Under the pieces are notes generated by a model that had not been told where the DNA came from, made no database searches, and saw nothing but the letters and a program-made list of their open reading frames with translations. Shown here in pieces: positions 50,711-59,857 of a DNA stretch of 64,000 nt. Every line of letters starts with the position of its first letter. Positions within the stretch are counted from its first letter, which is position 1. The DNA comes from DATKJY01 sp964540105 (GTDB lineage Bacteria > Zixibacteria > MSB-5A5 > GN15 > FEB-12). The DNA lies in contig CAZILL010000002.1 in the NCBI GenBank assembly GCA_964540105.1, forward strand, positions 248,001 to 312,000. The letters run 5' to 3'. The position numbers were made by a program, and so were the translations under genes.

Positions 50711-51734
50711 CGACATTCAGGTGGATCGCCCGATAGTCGTTCCCGGGTCCACTGTTGAACGCCGACCGATCTGGCCTGCGCTGATCGGCATGCTCCTCTA
50801 TCCCGCGATTCGCGCGGGATCGGCAGGGCGTGTTGATTCCGCGCCGGTCGTGATGGCGCTCTCCGCGTTGGCCTACTTCCTCGGGATCTACCTCCTGTAT
50901 GCAATAGCCGGACTCGCTTATCGCCGACATACCTATCTGCTTTGGGCGGGCTTAGTCGGCGGGATTCTGATCGGCTACTTGGTCTCGGGGGTCGAAAATC
51001 TCTGGCTCCTGATGACCGGTTCAAGTCTTGTGTTTATGGCCGCTGTCGTCATTGGTCGCCTGACAGCTGCTGGCAAGAACCAGATGACCGTCTATATTGT
51101 CGGGTTGCTGGTCGTGGCCACACTGAGTCTGGCGGAATTCGTTCCCCGCTGGCCGGATCTGATGAAACTTGCCGACGAATATCGCGCTACTCTTCTGCGC
51201 GACTTCCAGGCCAATCTTGCCGCCGGAGGGTATTCGGGCGATGTCGCCCAAGGGTATTCTGATATGTTCTCAAAAGTGATGGCAGTCACCACGCGTCTTC
51301 TGCCCGCCTCTTTGGTGGCTGGCGCCATAGCCCAATATACTGTTGGGTATCTCTGGTTTGCCGGACGAGAACTCAGGACCCCGACCGGCATCCGCTTGTT
51401 GACCCCGTTTTCTCTCTGGAAAGTCCCCTTCGCCGTCACTCCGGCTGTGATCGTCGCCATCGTCGCGCGTCTTCTGGGCGGTGAATCGGTCACCCTTATT
51501 GCCGACAATGTGCTGGCCGTGCTGGCGCTCTTTTACTGTGTGGCTGGTCTCGCGCTGGTTGAATACTACCAGAAGAAGCTCGGTCTCTCGTGGGTGATGC
51601 GGACTTTCTTCTATCTCCTGCTCTTTATCGCCCAGCTGGCAGGTTTGGTTATCATTGTGCTCCTTGGGTTTGTCGATAGCTTCGCCGATTGGCGCAAGGT
51701 CGACGCGCCGAGGATTAGTTTGGAAAATCAATAA
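50694..51734 (+). CDS. DUF2232 membrane protein (YybS-like)
   Basis: The protein has about 346 residues. I take GTG 50694, overlapping rpsR by 17 bases, as start. GTG 50721 is an alternative, and no clear Shine-Dalgarno sequence decides. Seven or eight membrane helices are visible, for example near residues 50, 75, 105 and 125, with an outside loop at about 150-200 (DLMKLADEYRATLLRDFQ). Paired helices LLPASLVAGAIAQYTVGYLWF and the late FYCVAGLALVEYYQKKLGL are typical of DUF2232. Its position between rpsR and rplI matches many genomes. Transport of a small molecule is suspected for the family. Confidence 0.8.
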   Translation: MNRTVDDIQVDRPIVVPGSTVERRPIWPALIGMLLYPAIRAGSAGRVDSAPVVMALSALAYFLGIYLLYAIAGLAYRRHTYLLWAGLVGGILIGYLVSGVENLWLLMTGSSLVFMAAVVIGRLTAAGKNQMTVYIVGLLVVATLSLAEFVPRWPDLMKLADEYRATLLRDFQANLAAGGYSGDVAQGYSDMFSKVMAVTTRLLPASLVAGAIAQYTVGYLWFAGRELRTPTGIRLLTPFSLWKVPFAVTPAVIVAIVARLLGGESVTLIADNVLAVLALFYCVAGLALVEYYQKKLGLSWVMRTFFYLLLFIAQLAGLVIIVLLGFVDSFADWRKVDAPRISLENQ

Positions 51735-51764
51735 CGTATAGCGTATACTTAATGAGAGGATGCT

Positions 51765-52211
51765 ATGAAAATCATACTCCGTGAAGATGTTCAGGACGTC
51801 GGGGCTGCCGGGCAGACCGTCGATGTCAAAGACGGATTCGGGCGCAATTTCCTGATTCCCCGAAATCTGGCCATTCCGGCCACCAAGGCCAATCTCAAAG
51901 CGGTGGGCGAAATCGCCAAACAGAAGACCATTCGTGAGAAGAAACGCCGTCGCGGCGCCGAGATCATTAAAGACAAGATCGAGCGCCTGTCGCTATCAGT
52001 TGAGGTCCTGGTCGGTGATGAAGACAAAGTGTTTGGATCAGTGACCAACAACGACCTCGTGCATCTGATGGAAGCCGAGGGCGTCACGGTCGACAAGCGT
52101 GCGATCGAGCTCGAAGAACCGATCAAGGCGCTCGGCGTCTATACCGTGCCGGTGAAAGTCGACAAAGACGTATACGCGAATCTCAAGGTGTGGGTCATCA
52201 AGAAATCGTAA
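51765..52211 (+). CDS. rplI: Ribosomal protein bL9
   Basis: bL9 reaches out from the L1 side of the 50S subunit and helps keep the reading frame. The 148-residue protein has the N-terminal domain MKIILREDVQDVG and GFGRNFLIPRNLAIPAT. A long basic helix (KQKTIREKKRRRGAEIIKD) and the C-terminal domain with KVFGSVTNNDLVHLM follow. Normal length. GAGAGGATG provides the ribosome binding site. It lies 30 bases after the DUF2232 gene. Confidence 0.97.
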   Translation: MKIILREDVQDVGAAGQTVDVKDGFGRNFLIPRNLAIPATKANLKAVGEIAKQKTIREKKRRRGAEIIKDKIERLSLSVEVLVGDEDKVFGSVTNNDLVHLMEAEGVTVDKRAIELEEPIKALGVYTVPVKVDKDVYANLKVWVIKKS

Positions 52212-52216
52212 GTGCG

Positions 52217-52723
52217 ATGAAGATGCTTGAAGTCAAGATCGAGGGACTGGCGCTTGACATGACCACCAACACGCCCGTGGTCATTCTGTCGCCGACCGGA
52301 CTGGACAAAGTCCTCCCCATTTGGATCGGGCATGCCGAAGCCTGGGCCATTGCCATGGAGTTGTCCGGGGTCGGGTCCAAGCGCCCTCTCACCCACGATC
52401 TCCTCAAGCGGATTATTGACACCCTCGAAGGAAAGGTCGAGCGGGTCGAGGTCACCGAGATTCGGGATCAGACTTTCTACGCGCTTATTCATTTAACTGT
52501 GAATGGGCGTCGGTGCGAGATCGATGCCCGCCCGTCGGATTCGATTGCGCTGGCGCTCAAGACCGGCGCGACCATCTTTGTCAATGAGGATTTGCTGAAT
52601 GTCAAGCAGCCGGATCCCGGTGGAGAACAGCCCGACATGCCTGCTATGCCGACTGATCCGGAATCCCTGCGCGAACGCCTCCGGCGAATCAATCCCGAAG
52701 ATTTTGGAAAATATTCGCTATAG
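52217..52723 (+). CDS. Bifunctional nuclease family protein (BFN/DUF151)
   Basis: The product is about 168 residues. It has VKIEGLALDMTTNTPVVILSP near the start, KVLPIWIGHAEAWAIAMELSG near residue 35, RPLTHDLLKRIIDTL near 58 and RPSDSIALALKTGATIFVNEDLL near 110-132. All are BFN signatures. Plant BFN-like proteins have been reported as nucleases, while in bacteria the role is mostly untested. The start could be ATG 52217 or ATG 52223. It follows rplI by 5 bases and its stop abuts the next ATG. Confidence 0.87.
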   Translation: MKMLEVKIEGLALDMTTNTPVVILSPTGLDKVLPIWIGHAEAWAIAMELSGVGSKRPLTHDLLKRIIDTLEGKVERVEVTEIRDQTFYALIHLTVNGRRCEIDARPSDSIALALKTGATIFVNEDLLNVKQPDPGGEQPDMPAMPTDPESLRERLRRINPEDFGKYSL

Positions 52724-54523
52724 ATGTCTGTGATCGTGACGAGGTCAGCGCTTGTTCTTCTGCTGGCAGTCTGCCCGTTCTTCGGGACGTTTGCCGGTGA
52801 GGCCCATGATTCACCGACCGAAGCCTCCAGAACAGCCGAGGGGCTCCGCGCGTTGCGCGAAAACCGTTTGGCCGACGCCATCGCCCAGTTTGCGGCCTTA
52901 GCCTCTGCCTCTAATTCCCCGAACCGCGATTTCTTCCTTTACAATCTTGCCCGGGCCAACTACCACGGCGGCAACTTCGCCAATGCGCGCACCGCGTTTG
53001 ATGAGCTCACTTCGAAGTTCTCACAATCCAGCTATCGACCCTTCGCCGAATTCTTCCTGGGCAATCTCGACTACCGAACCGGTAACTATCGCTTATCGGC
53101 GCAACATTACCTTTCTGCGCTTGGGGGAAGCACCGAGACGCGCCTGAACCGTCTGGCTATGAAATCACTTGAGGCGATCGCCCAGCAGCAGGCCGACATC
53201 CGGTTTGACCTTTCGGAAATCAAGGCTCTGCCGGAGCGCAAGCGGTGTGAGCTCTCGCACGCGCTGGCTCTCATAATGCTTCAACGGCACAGCTTTGAAG
53301 AGGCCGCCCGTATGAACGCCCTGTGCGCGGCCAATCAGCCGCTCCCGTCGGCGTCTGATCTGGACACGAACGCCCTCAGTCGTGACGTGCGCATTGCGGT
53401 CGTTGTGCCCATGTCGGGAGAATTGCAGTCATACGGCGAGGATATCTTCAATGGCGCAACCATCGGCGTGGAGCAAGCGGGTAAGGAGACCGGGCGTCGA
53501 ATCCGACTCATTCCGTTTGACTCCAAAGGGGATCCGGTCACGGCCGGACGCATTATCAGGGAATTGATCGATACCAAAATCGACGCAGTCATCGGCCCGC
53601 TCACCAGCGATGAAGCCGCAGTCGCTTCCGCTTCCTTGGGGACGCGCCTGTTGCCGCTCATCGCGCCGGCCGCGACCGACGCCGGCCTGACCCTTCTGGG
53701 CAACTCAGCCTTCCAACTGTCCCCGAACCTCGAACTACAGGGCGTGGTCATGGCCGAATATGCCGTGCGCACTCTGAAGGCGGATACCGCCGCCATCGTC
53801 ACTGCTCCGAACGCAGATAACCTGACCATGGCGCGCGCCTTTGCCGCGCATTTTACGAAACTCGGCGGCACGATCACTGCGACCGAGTACTATCGCCCCC
53901 GCGACAAGGATTTCGGCACGTACATTCGCGACATCAAGAACGTGGCCATGGGTTTTCATGTCGACAGCGCCGCCTATGTCGACGATAACGGAGACACTCT
54001 CGAACTTGACGCTGTCCCCGCCCATGTGGATTGTCTCTATATGCCCGGCTCGGCGGATCAACTTCGACAGCTGCTGCCGCAGATCAACTTCTACAACTTG
54101 CGAGGCGCGTACCTGGGCTCCGATGGCTGGGGTGACGAAATCCTGTACAATCTGGGTGACGACATCACCAAGGGAGCTCTGTTTCCCTCGCCGTTTGTAA
54201 CCGGCGGCCAATCCGAGCAGGTTCTGCGCTTTTCGGCCGCCTACAAGGCGCGGTATGACAAAGAGCCATCGAGAGTCGCGCGACTTGGATACGACGCCTG
54301 CAAAATCATCGCCGATGCTCTCAAGCGAGGCGCCCGCTCGCGCGAGGAACTTACCCGCGAAATCAGAGCCACGAGCGATTTCGACGGCGCCGCCGGCGGA
54401 GTGACCTTCGGTGATCGCCGCGAGAACATAGAACTCCCTCTCTATAAGATTCTCTCCGGTCAGGCAGTGCTGGTGCAGATCGGCCGCCTGCCGCTCGAAA
54501 ACGTCAACCCCGAGAATCGCTAA
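52724..54523 (+). CDS. LpoA/PBP-activator-like protein: TPR plus periplasmic binding fold
   Basis: This 599-residue exported protein has a signal peptide (SALVLLLAVCPFFGTFAG). A TPR-like half follows at about 35-190 (YNLARANYHGGNFANARTAF, AEFFLGNLDYRTGNYRLSAQ). Then comes a type 1 periplasmic-binding domain from about 220, IAVVVPMSGELQSYGEDIFNGATIGV and AVIGPLTSDEAAVAS. The two-part plan is that of LpoA, the outer-membrane activator of PBP1A, and of bacterial amino-acid receptor relatives. No lipobox is visible, unlike LpoA. The ATG directly follows the stop of the BFN gene. Confidence 0.8.
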   Translation: MSVIVTRSALVLLLAVCPFFGTFAGEAHDSPTEASRTAEGLRALRENRLADAIAQFAALASASNSPNRDFFLYNLARANYHGGNFANARTAFDELTSKFSQSSYRPFAEFFLGNLDYRTGNYRLSAQHYLSALGGSTETRLNRLAMKSLEAIAQQQADIRFDLSEIKALPERKRCELSHALALIMLQRHSFEEAARMNALCAANQPLPSASDLDTNALSRDVRIAVVVPMSGELQSYGEDIFNGATIGVEQAGKETGRRIRLIPFDSKGDPVTAGRIIRELIDTKIDAVIGPLTSDEAAVASASLGTRLLPLIAPAATDAGLTLLGNSAFQLSPNLELQGVVMAEYAVRTLKADTAAIVTAPNADNLTMARAFAAHFTKLGGTITATEYYRPRDKDFGTYIRDIKNVAMGFHVDSAAYVDDNGDTLELDAVPAHVDCLYMPGSADQLRQLLPQINFYNLRGAYLGSDGWGDEILYNLGDDITKGALFPSPFVTGGQSEQVLRFSAAYKARYDKEPSRVARLGYDACKIIADALKRGARSREELTREIRATSDFDGAAGGVTFGDRRENIELPLYKILSGQAVLVQIGRLPLENVNPENR

Positions 54524-54560
54524 CCGTGCCCCGAGAGCGTATAACCAACAGGCGGACGAC

Positions 54561-54773
54561 ATGAGTGAAAAACAGATTGCCATCAAGATGGTTGTCGACG
54601 GCAAGGAGAAAGACATTTCGTTCGAGGAGTTGACACTCTCGAACAATCTTGCCCTCGAAGCCTTGGCCAGAGTTCTGATCGAAAAGAAGCTGTTCGACCC
54701 GAAAGATCTGCTGGATATGATGGAGCGCGTCCGCAAGGAACGATATCGTACCCCCGATGCGCCCGAAAAATAA
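54561..54773 (+). CDS. Small hypothetical protein, 70 residues
   Basis: A soluble, charged protein. An N-terminal strand IAIKMVVDGKEKDISFEEL resembles a small beta hairpin. Then an amphipathic helix SNNLALEALARVLIEKKL and a second helix PKDLLDMMERVRKERYR follow. I recognise no family. The gap to the LpoA-like gene is 37 bases, and the next gene starts 1 base after the stop, which supports it as a real gene. No Shine-Dalgarno sequence is clear. Confidence 0.6.
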   Translation: MSEKQIAIKMVVDGKEKDISFEELTLSNNLALEALARVLIEKKLFDPKDLLDMMERVRKERYRTPDAPEK

Positions 54774-54774
54774 G

Positions 54775-55272
54775 ATGAACGAGACACGACCAGAGCCATC
54801 CTCCCAAGCCGACGAGACGGCTGTTCTGACCTGGACCACCCACCCGCTCAAACGCCGGCTCTGGGTGTCGGTGGCGGTCACTCTGTTTATTCTCGTGATC
54901 GCTATTATGGTCCACGCCGCCACTGAGTCCCGTATCTTCACCATCCTGTCCCTGATCGTTCTCTTCGGGTCACTCTCGAAGTTCTACTTTCCAACAACCT
55001 ATCGTCTGAGTGAGGCGACCCTCTCCGTACGAACCACGACGCACACCCTGGTGAGGAATTGGAGCCAGTATCGAACCTGTTACCCGGACAAGAACGGCAT
55101 TTTGCTCTCGCCGTTCATCCAACCCTCACGCCTGGAGAACTTCCGAGGTATCTACCTGATGTTTGAATGCAACGGCGATGTGGTCACCTCCTTTGTACGC
55201 ACGCGTCTGGAATGCGCGCACAAGGCAGTTCACGAACAGCATCATGATTCGTCCCGTGGAGTCGCATCATGA
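54775..55272 (+). CDS. Membrane protein of unknown function
   Basis: From ATG 54775 the protein has 165 residues. After a polar N terminus there are two adjacent hydrophobic segments (LWVSVAVTLFILVIAIMVH and IFTILSLIVLFGSLSKFYF). A beta-rich cytoplasmic part with TYRLSEATLSVRTTTHTL and RLENFRGIYLMFE then follows. The layout is that of bacterial PH-like membrane domains (two helices plus a PH fold), but I cannot confirm the family. It overlaps the following gene by 4 bases (ATGA). Together with its two neighbours it forms an unnamed trio. Confidence 0.6.
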   Translation: MNETRPEPSSQADETAVLTWTTHPLKRRLWVSVAVTLFILVIAIMVHAATESRIFTILSLIVLFGSLSKFYFPTTYRLSEATLSVRTTTHTLVRNWSQYRTCYPDKNGILLSPFIQPSRLENFRGIYLMFECNGDVVTSFVRTRLECAHKAVHEQHHDSSRGVAS

Positions 55273-55739
55273 AACTGTTCCGGGGCCGTGTTGATCTTCC
55301 CGATCCGCCACAGGAGAATCTGCCTGACGAAGAGGCGGCCGTTCTCGAGCGCGTGGCGAAGAAGGTGGTCGACAAGGGATGGACTGTTCCCGCGATCCTG
55401 TTTCTCGAATCGGTCAAGCCCCTCAATTTCATCAGTTCGCAGGCGATGGTCTTCTTCGAGCCGATTGTGCAGGGAATTTTCAATCTTCGAGACTACGACA
55501 CCTTCCGCACGGCTCTGGAAAAACGGATTACAATTGAGCTGCTCATTCAGAGAATCGAAGCGCTTGACGCTGTGGCGCTGGCGCGCGAGAAGCGTATCAA
55601 GAAATTCCTGAAAGAAGAACGCAAGAAGTGGACCTGGTACCAGCGCTGGCTCGGTATCGCCACACCCAGACTGGTCTATCCCGACGAAGTGCTCTACGGC
55701 CCCCCGCCTGAACCCTCAGAAAAAAAGGACGGTTCGTAG
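55269..55739 (+). CDS. Hypothetical protein, 156 residues, mostly helical
   Basis: After a polar start it has KKVVDKGWTVPAILFLESVKP near residue 30, then SSQAMVFFEPIVQGIFNL near 55-72 and a long helix DYDTFRTALEKRITIELLIQR. A Lys/Glu-rich helix and a Pro-rich end follow. No membrane helix is firm. I recognise no family. The GWTVPAILFLESVKPLN stretch looks well conserved and could be a lipid or protein contact. The final codons and stop (55737-55739) lie inside the opposing gyrB terminator, whose loop holds the stop codon. Confidence 0.6.
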   Translation: MKLFRGRVDLPDPPQENLPDEEAAVLERVAKKVVDKGWTVPAILFLESVKPLNFISSQAMVFFEPIVQGIFNLRDYDTFRTALEKRITIELLIQRIEALDAVALAREKRIKKFLKEERKKWTWYQRWLGIATPRLVYPDEVLYGPPPEPSEKKDGS

Positions 55740-55749
55740 AACCGTCCTT
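55719..55749 (-). terminator. Rho-independent terminator of gyrB, inside the end of the opposing gene
   Basis: AAGGACGGTT at 55725-55734 and AACCGTCCTT at 55740-55749 form a perfect ten-pair stem with a five-base loop. On the minus strand it is followed by a run of T. It begins 36 bases after the gyrB stop and overlaps the last codons of the plus-strand gene. Confidence 0.85.
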
Positions 55750-55784
55750 GCTCGTGCTGTCATTCCAGTTGAATCTAATCGGGT

Positions 55785-57740
<1,956 letters not shown>

Positions 57741-57748
57741 CTTCTCTA

Positions 57749-58078
57749 TTAGCCTTTCTCGCTCCGGACGAATCGAATCTGCTTCACAGATCCCCCGTAC
57801 GGATAGCTTCTGATTTTCCTAAGCATCTGCTCAAGCTCCATGGCCAGGTTTTGCCGCAGCGATGCGTCCGCAACCGCGACGAACAGAACGCCATCATCGT
57901 ATCTGGCGGCGTGCGCTCCGGCGCGGTCGATGTCAGCAAATATCTCGGGCCATTTCAACACTACTGTCCAACCGTTGTAGCCATCGGTCAATCCCAGCGA
58001 ACCGATCAGATTCGGAATCACGCCGGAAATCTCGTACGTCTGCCGCTTCTTCGAGGCGGCTTTATTCAACTGATTCAT
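57749..58078 (-). CDS. dciA: DciA-like helicase-loading protein (DUF721)
   Basis: DciA helps load the DnaB replicative helicase in bacteria without DnaC or DnaI. The 109-residue protein has the DUF721 core WTVVLKWPEIFADIDRAGAHAARY near residue 40, then GVLFVAVADASLRQNLAMELEQMLRKI with the conserved strand-helix, and GSVKQIRFV at the end. The N-terminal segment is short and basic. dciA directly before gyrB is known from actinobacteria, where it lies in the origin cluster. Gap to gyrB is 8 bases. Confidence 0.85.
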   Translation of the reverse strand: MNQLNKAASKKRQTYEISGVIPNLIGSLGLTDGYNGWTVVLKWPEIFADIDRAGAHAARYDDGVLFVAVADASLRQNLAMELEQMLRKIRSYPYGGSVKQIRFVRSEKG

Positions 58079-58098
58079 AGCCTATTTCCTATGTAAAC

Positions 58099-58127
58099 AA
58101 GATAGTTGTTTTGTTGAGCAACGGCAA
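58099..58127 (-). promoter_or_regulatory. Promoter of dciA-gyrB
   Basis: On the minus strand TTGCCG (58127-58122), a 17-base spacer and TATCTT (58104-58099). The leader before dciA would be about 13 bases and contains AGGAAA. No DnaA-box cluster is seen in the 209-base gap. Confidence 0.5.
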
Positions 58128-58287
58128 GGAAAAACGACCAGTCAACCCGTTGTGGTACAAGGCGTTATTGGTAGTTTTGAGTACGCTCAATTTGACCTTG
58201 TGTGGGATGGATGCAAATGGCTACAGGAAGTGTCGGCGATGCTGTAGAAATCAGTCCTTCGGGTATTCGAATGAGGTCCGCTGCGGA

Positions 58288-59835
58288 TCACTCAAGAGCG
58301 TGAAACACTAAAGGAAGTGTCTCGATCAAGTCGCCGGCAATCATGGCGCGTTCAGTATGTTTTTCAGCCGCGATATCGCCCGCCAAACCGTGAAAGTACA
58401 CGCCACACCGCGCCGCGTCGATTGCGCACAGTCCCTGAGCGAGGAACGAACCGATCATTCCCGAAAGAACATCCCCCGAACCACCGGTCGCCATTCCGGA
58501 ATTGCCGGTCGGATTCAGGTAACAGATGCCCCCAGGACTTGCGACGACGGTCGGGCTTCCTTTGAGCACAAGAACCGCTTTCATCGCACGCGCCGTCTTG
58601 ATCGCGAGCGCGATTCGCTCGTGAATGTCTGATGGAACAGCCGTACCGGTCATGACTTCGAACTCACCGGCATGAGGTGTAAGGATTACTTCACCAGTCC
58701 CAGTTCGTTCCGCTAATTGCTCCGCATGCCCCTTCAAGGCCTTGAGGGCGTCGGCGTCGACTATCGAGGGTATCGCCATGTTGCCCAACAGACGCCGCAC
58801 CAACTCGGCTGTTTCGTGATGCAGCCCCAGTCCCGGACCGATCACCAGCGCGTCATGCAACGTCACTAACTTCCGCACCTCGCCGAGTGATCGAAGCGCC
58901 AGCGCCCCGCGCTTACGAACATCAGGCAGCGGCACTGTCATGCACTCCGTCAGCTTGACCGCCAGCACCGGTTGCACCGACGTCGGACATCCGACTCTCA
59001 CTGTTCCACAGCCGGAGCGTGCCGCGGCCAAAGCTGCCAAGGTTGCGGCGCCGGTCAATCCGGTCGACCCGCCCACAACCAACAGTTTGCCGAAGTCCCC
59101 TTTGTGGCCGTCGGGCTTGCGAACGGGAAGGGCGGCGACAACCCACTCGGATGTAATCAATTCAACCGGTGCCCCGAACTTCTCAATCACGGCGTCGGGG
59201 ATACCAATCGGAACCACGTCGATCTCACCGGCGAGTTCTCGCCCGGGCGACAGGAACAGTCCGTACTTCGGCAGAGCGAGCGTGTAGGTATAGTCCGCGT
59301 CGACAACACATCCGCCATGTTGTCCGGTATCGGCGTTGAGTCCCGAGGGGAGGTCAATGGACACGACGGTCACGTCCTGCAAGTTGATATACTCGATCAT
59401 CTCGGCAGCCAGGCCGTGTGGCGCCCCCACAAAGCCGGTTCCGAAGACAGCGTCGATCGCGATGTCGCAATCAAGTTGCGCAGGCAGATCCTTGGCCGCA
59501 GTAATCTCCGTCAGCGCTATCCCAAGTCCGGCGGCCCGATCGAAGTTGAGCCGCGCGTCGACACTCAGCTGGTCAATGGGGCCAAGGAAGAACACGCGAA
59601 CGTCGACGCCCGCGTCATAGAGACCACGCGCGACGACATAGCCGTCGCCTCCATTATTCCCCTTGCCGCAAAACAGAGCTACTTTGGTGTCTGACGGAGA
59701 ATCAATGAGATCGGAGAGAATGAGTTCCGCGATTCCCTGGCCGGCGTTTTCCATCAGGCTCGGGCCGGAAATGCCGTGGGTGTCGATTGTCTCGCGGTCG
59801 ATCGCTCGCATGAGCGACGACGTCACCAATTTCAT
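58288..59835 (-). CDS. nnr: Bifunctional NAD(P)H-hydrate epimerase/dehydratase
   Basis: Nnr repairs hydrated NAD(P)H. From ATG 59835 the protein has 515 residues in two domains. The N-terminal YjeF_N epimerase (about 1-215) has ENAGQGIAELI and CGKGNNGGDGYVVARGL. The C-terminal ribokinase-like dehydratase from about 225 has GHKGDFGKLLVVGGSTGLTGAA and ends with NSGMATGGSGDVLSGMIG, the nucleotide-binding GxGD. An upstream in-frame start at 59910 lies within lon and is not conserved. It follows lon by 22 bases on the minus strand. Confidence 0.95.
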   Translation of the reverse strand: MKLVTSSLMRAIDRETIDTHGISGPSLMENAGQGIAELILSDLIDSPSDTKVALFCGKGNNGGDGYVVARGLYDAGVDVRVFFLGPIDQLSVDARLNFDRAAGLGIALTEITAAKDLPAQLDCDIAIDAVFGTGFVGAPHGLAAEMIEYINLQDVTVVSIDLPSGLNADTGQHGGCVVDADYTYTLALPKYGLFLSPGRELAGEIDVVPIGIPDAVIEKFGAPVELITSEWVVAALPVRKPDGHKGDFGKLLVVGGSTGLTGAATLAALAAARSGCGTVRVGCPTSVQPVLAVKLTECMTVPLPDVRKRGALALRSLGEVRKLVTLHDALVIGPGLGLHHETAELVRRLLGNMAIPSIVDADALKALKGHAEQLAERTGTGEVILTPHAGEFEVMTGTAVPSDIHERIALAIKTARAMKAVLVLKGSPTVVASPGGICYLNPTGNSGMATGGSGDVLSGMIGSFLAQGLCAIDAARCGVYFHGLAGDIAAEKHTERAMIAGDLIETLPLVFHALE

Positions 59836-59857
59836 GCGCCCATCCTGTGGCACAAGG

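Noticed and set aside
53735..54799. Minus-strand open frame of 354 codons opposite the LpoA-like gene
   Set aside because: The opposite strand has a signal peptide, TPRs and a binding fold. The antisense product has no family resemblance and no ribosome binding site.
58084..58287. Replication origin near dciA-gyrB
   Set aside because: No cluster of TTATCCACA-type DnaA boxes and no dnaA or dnaN gene is present, so the gene pair alone is not enough.
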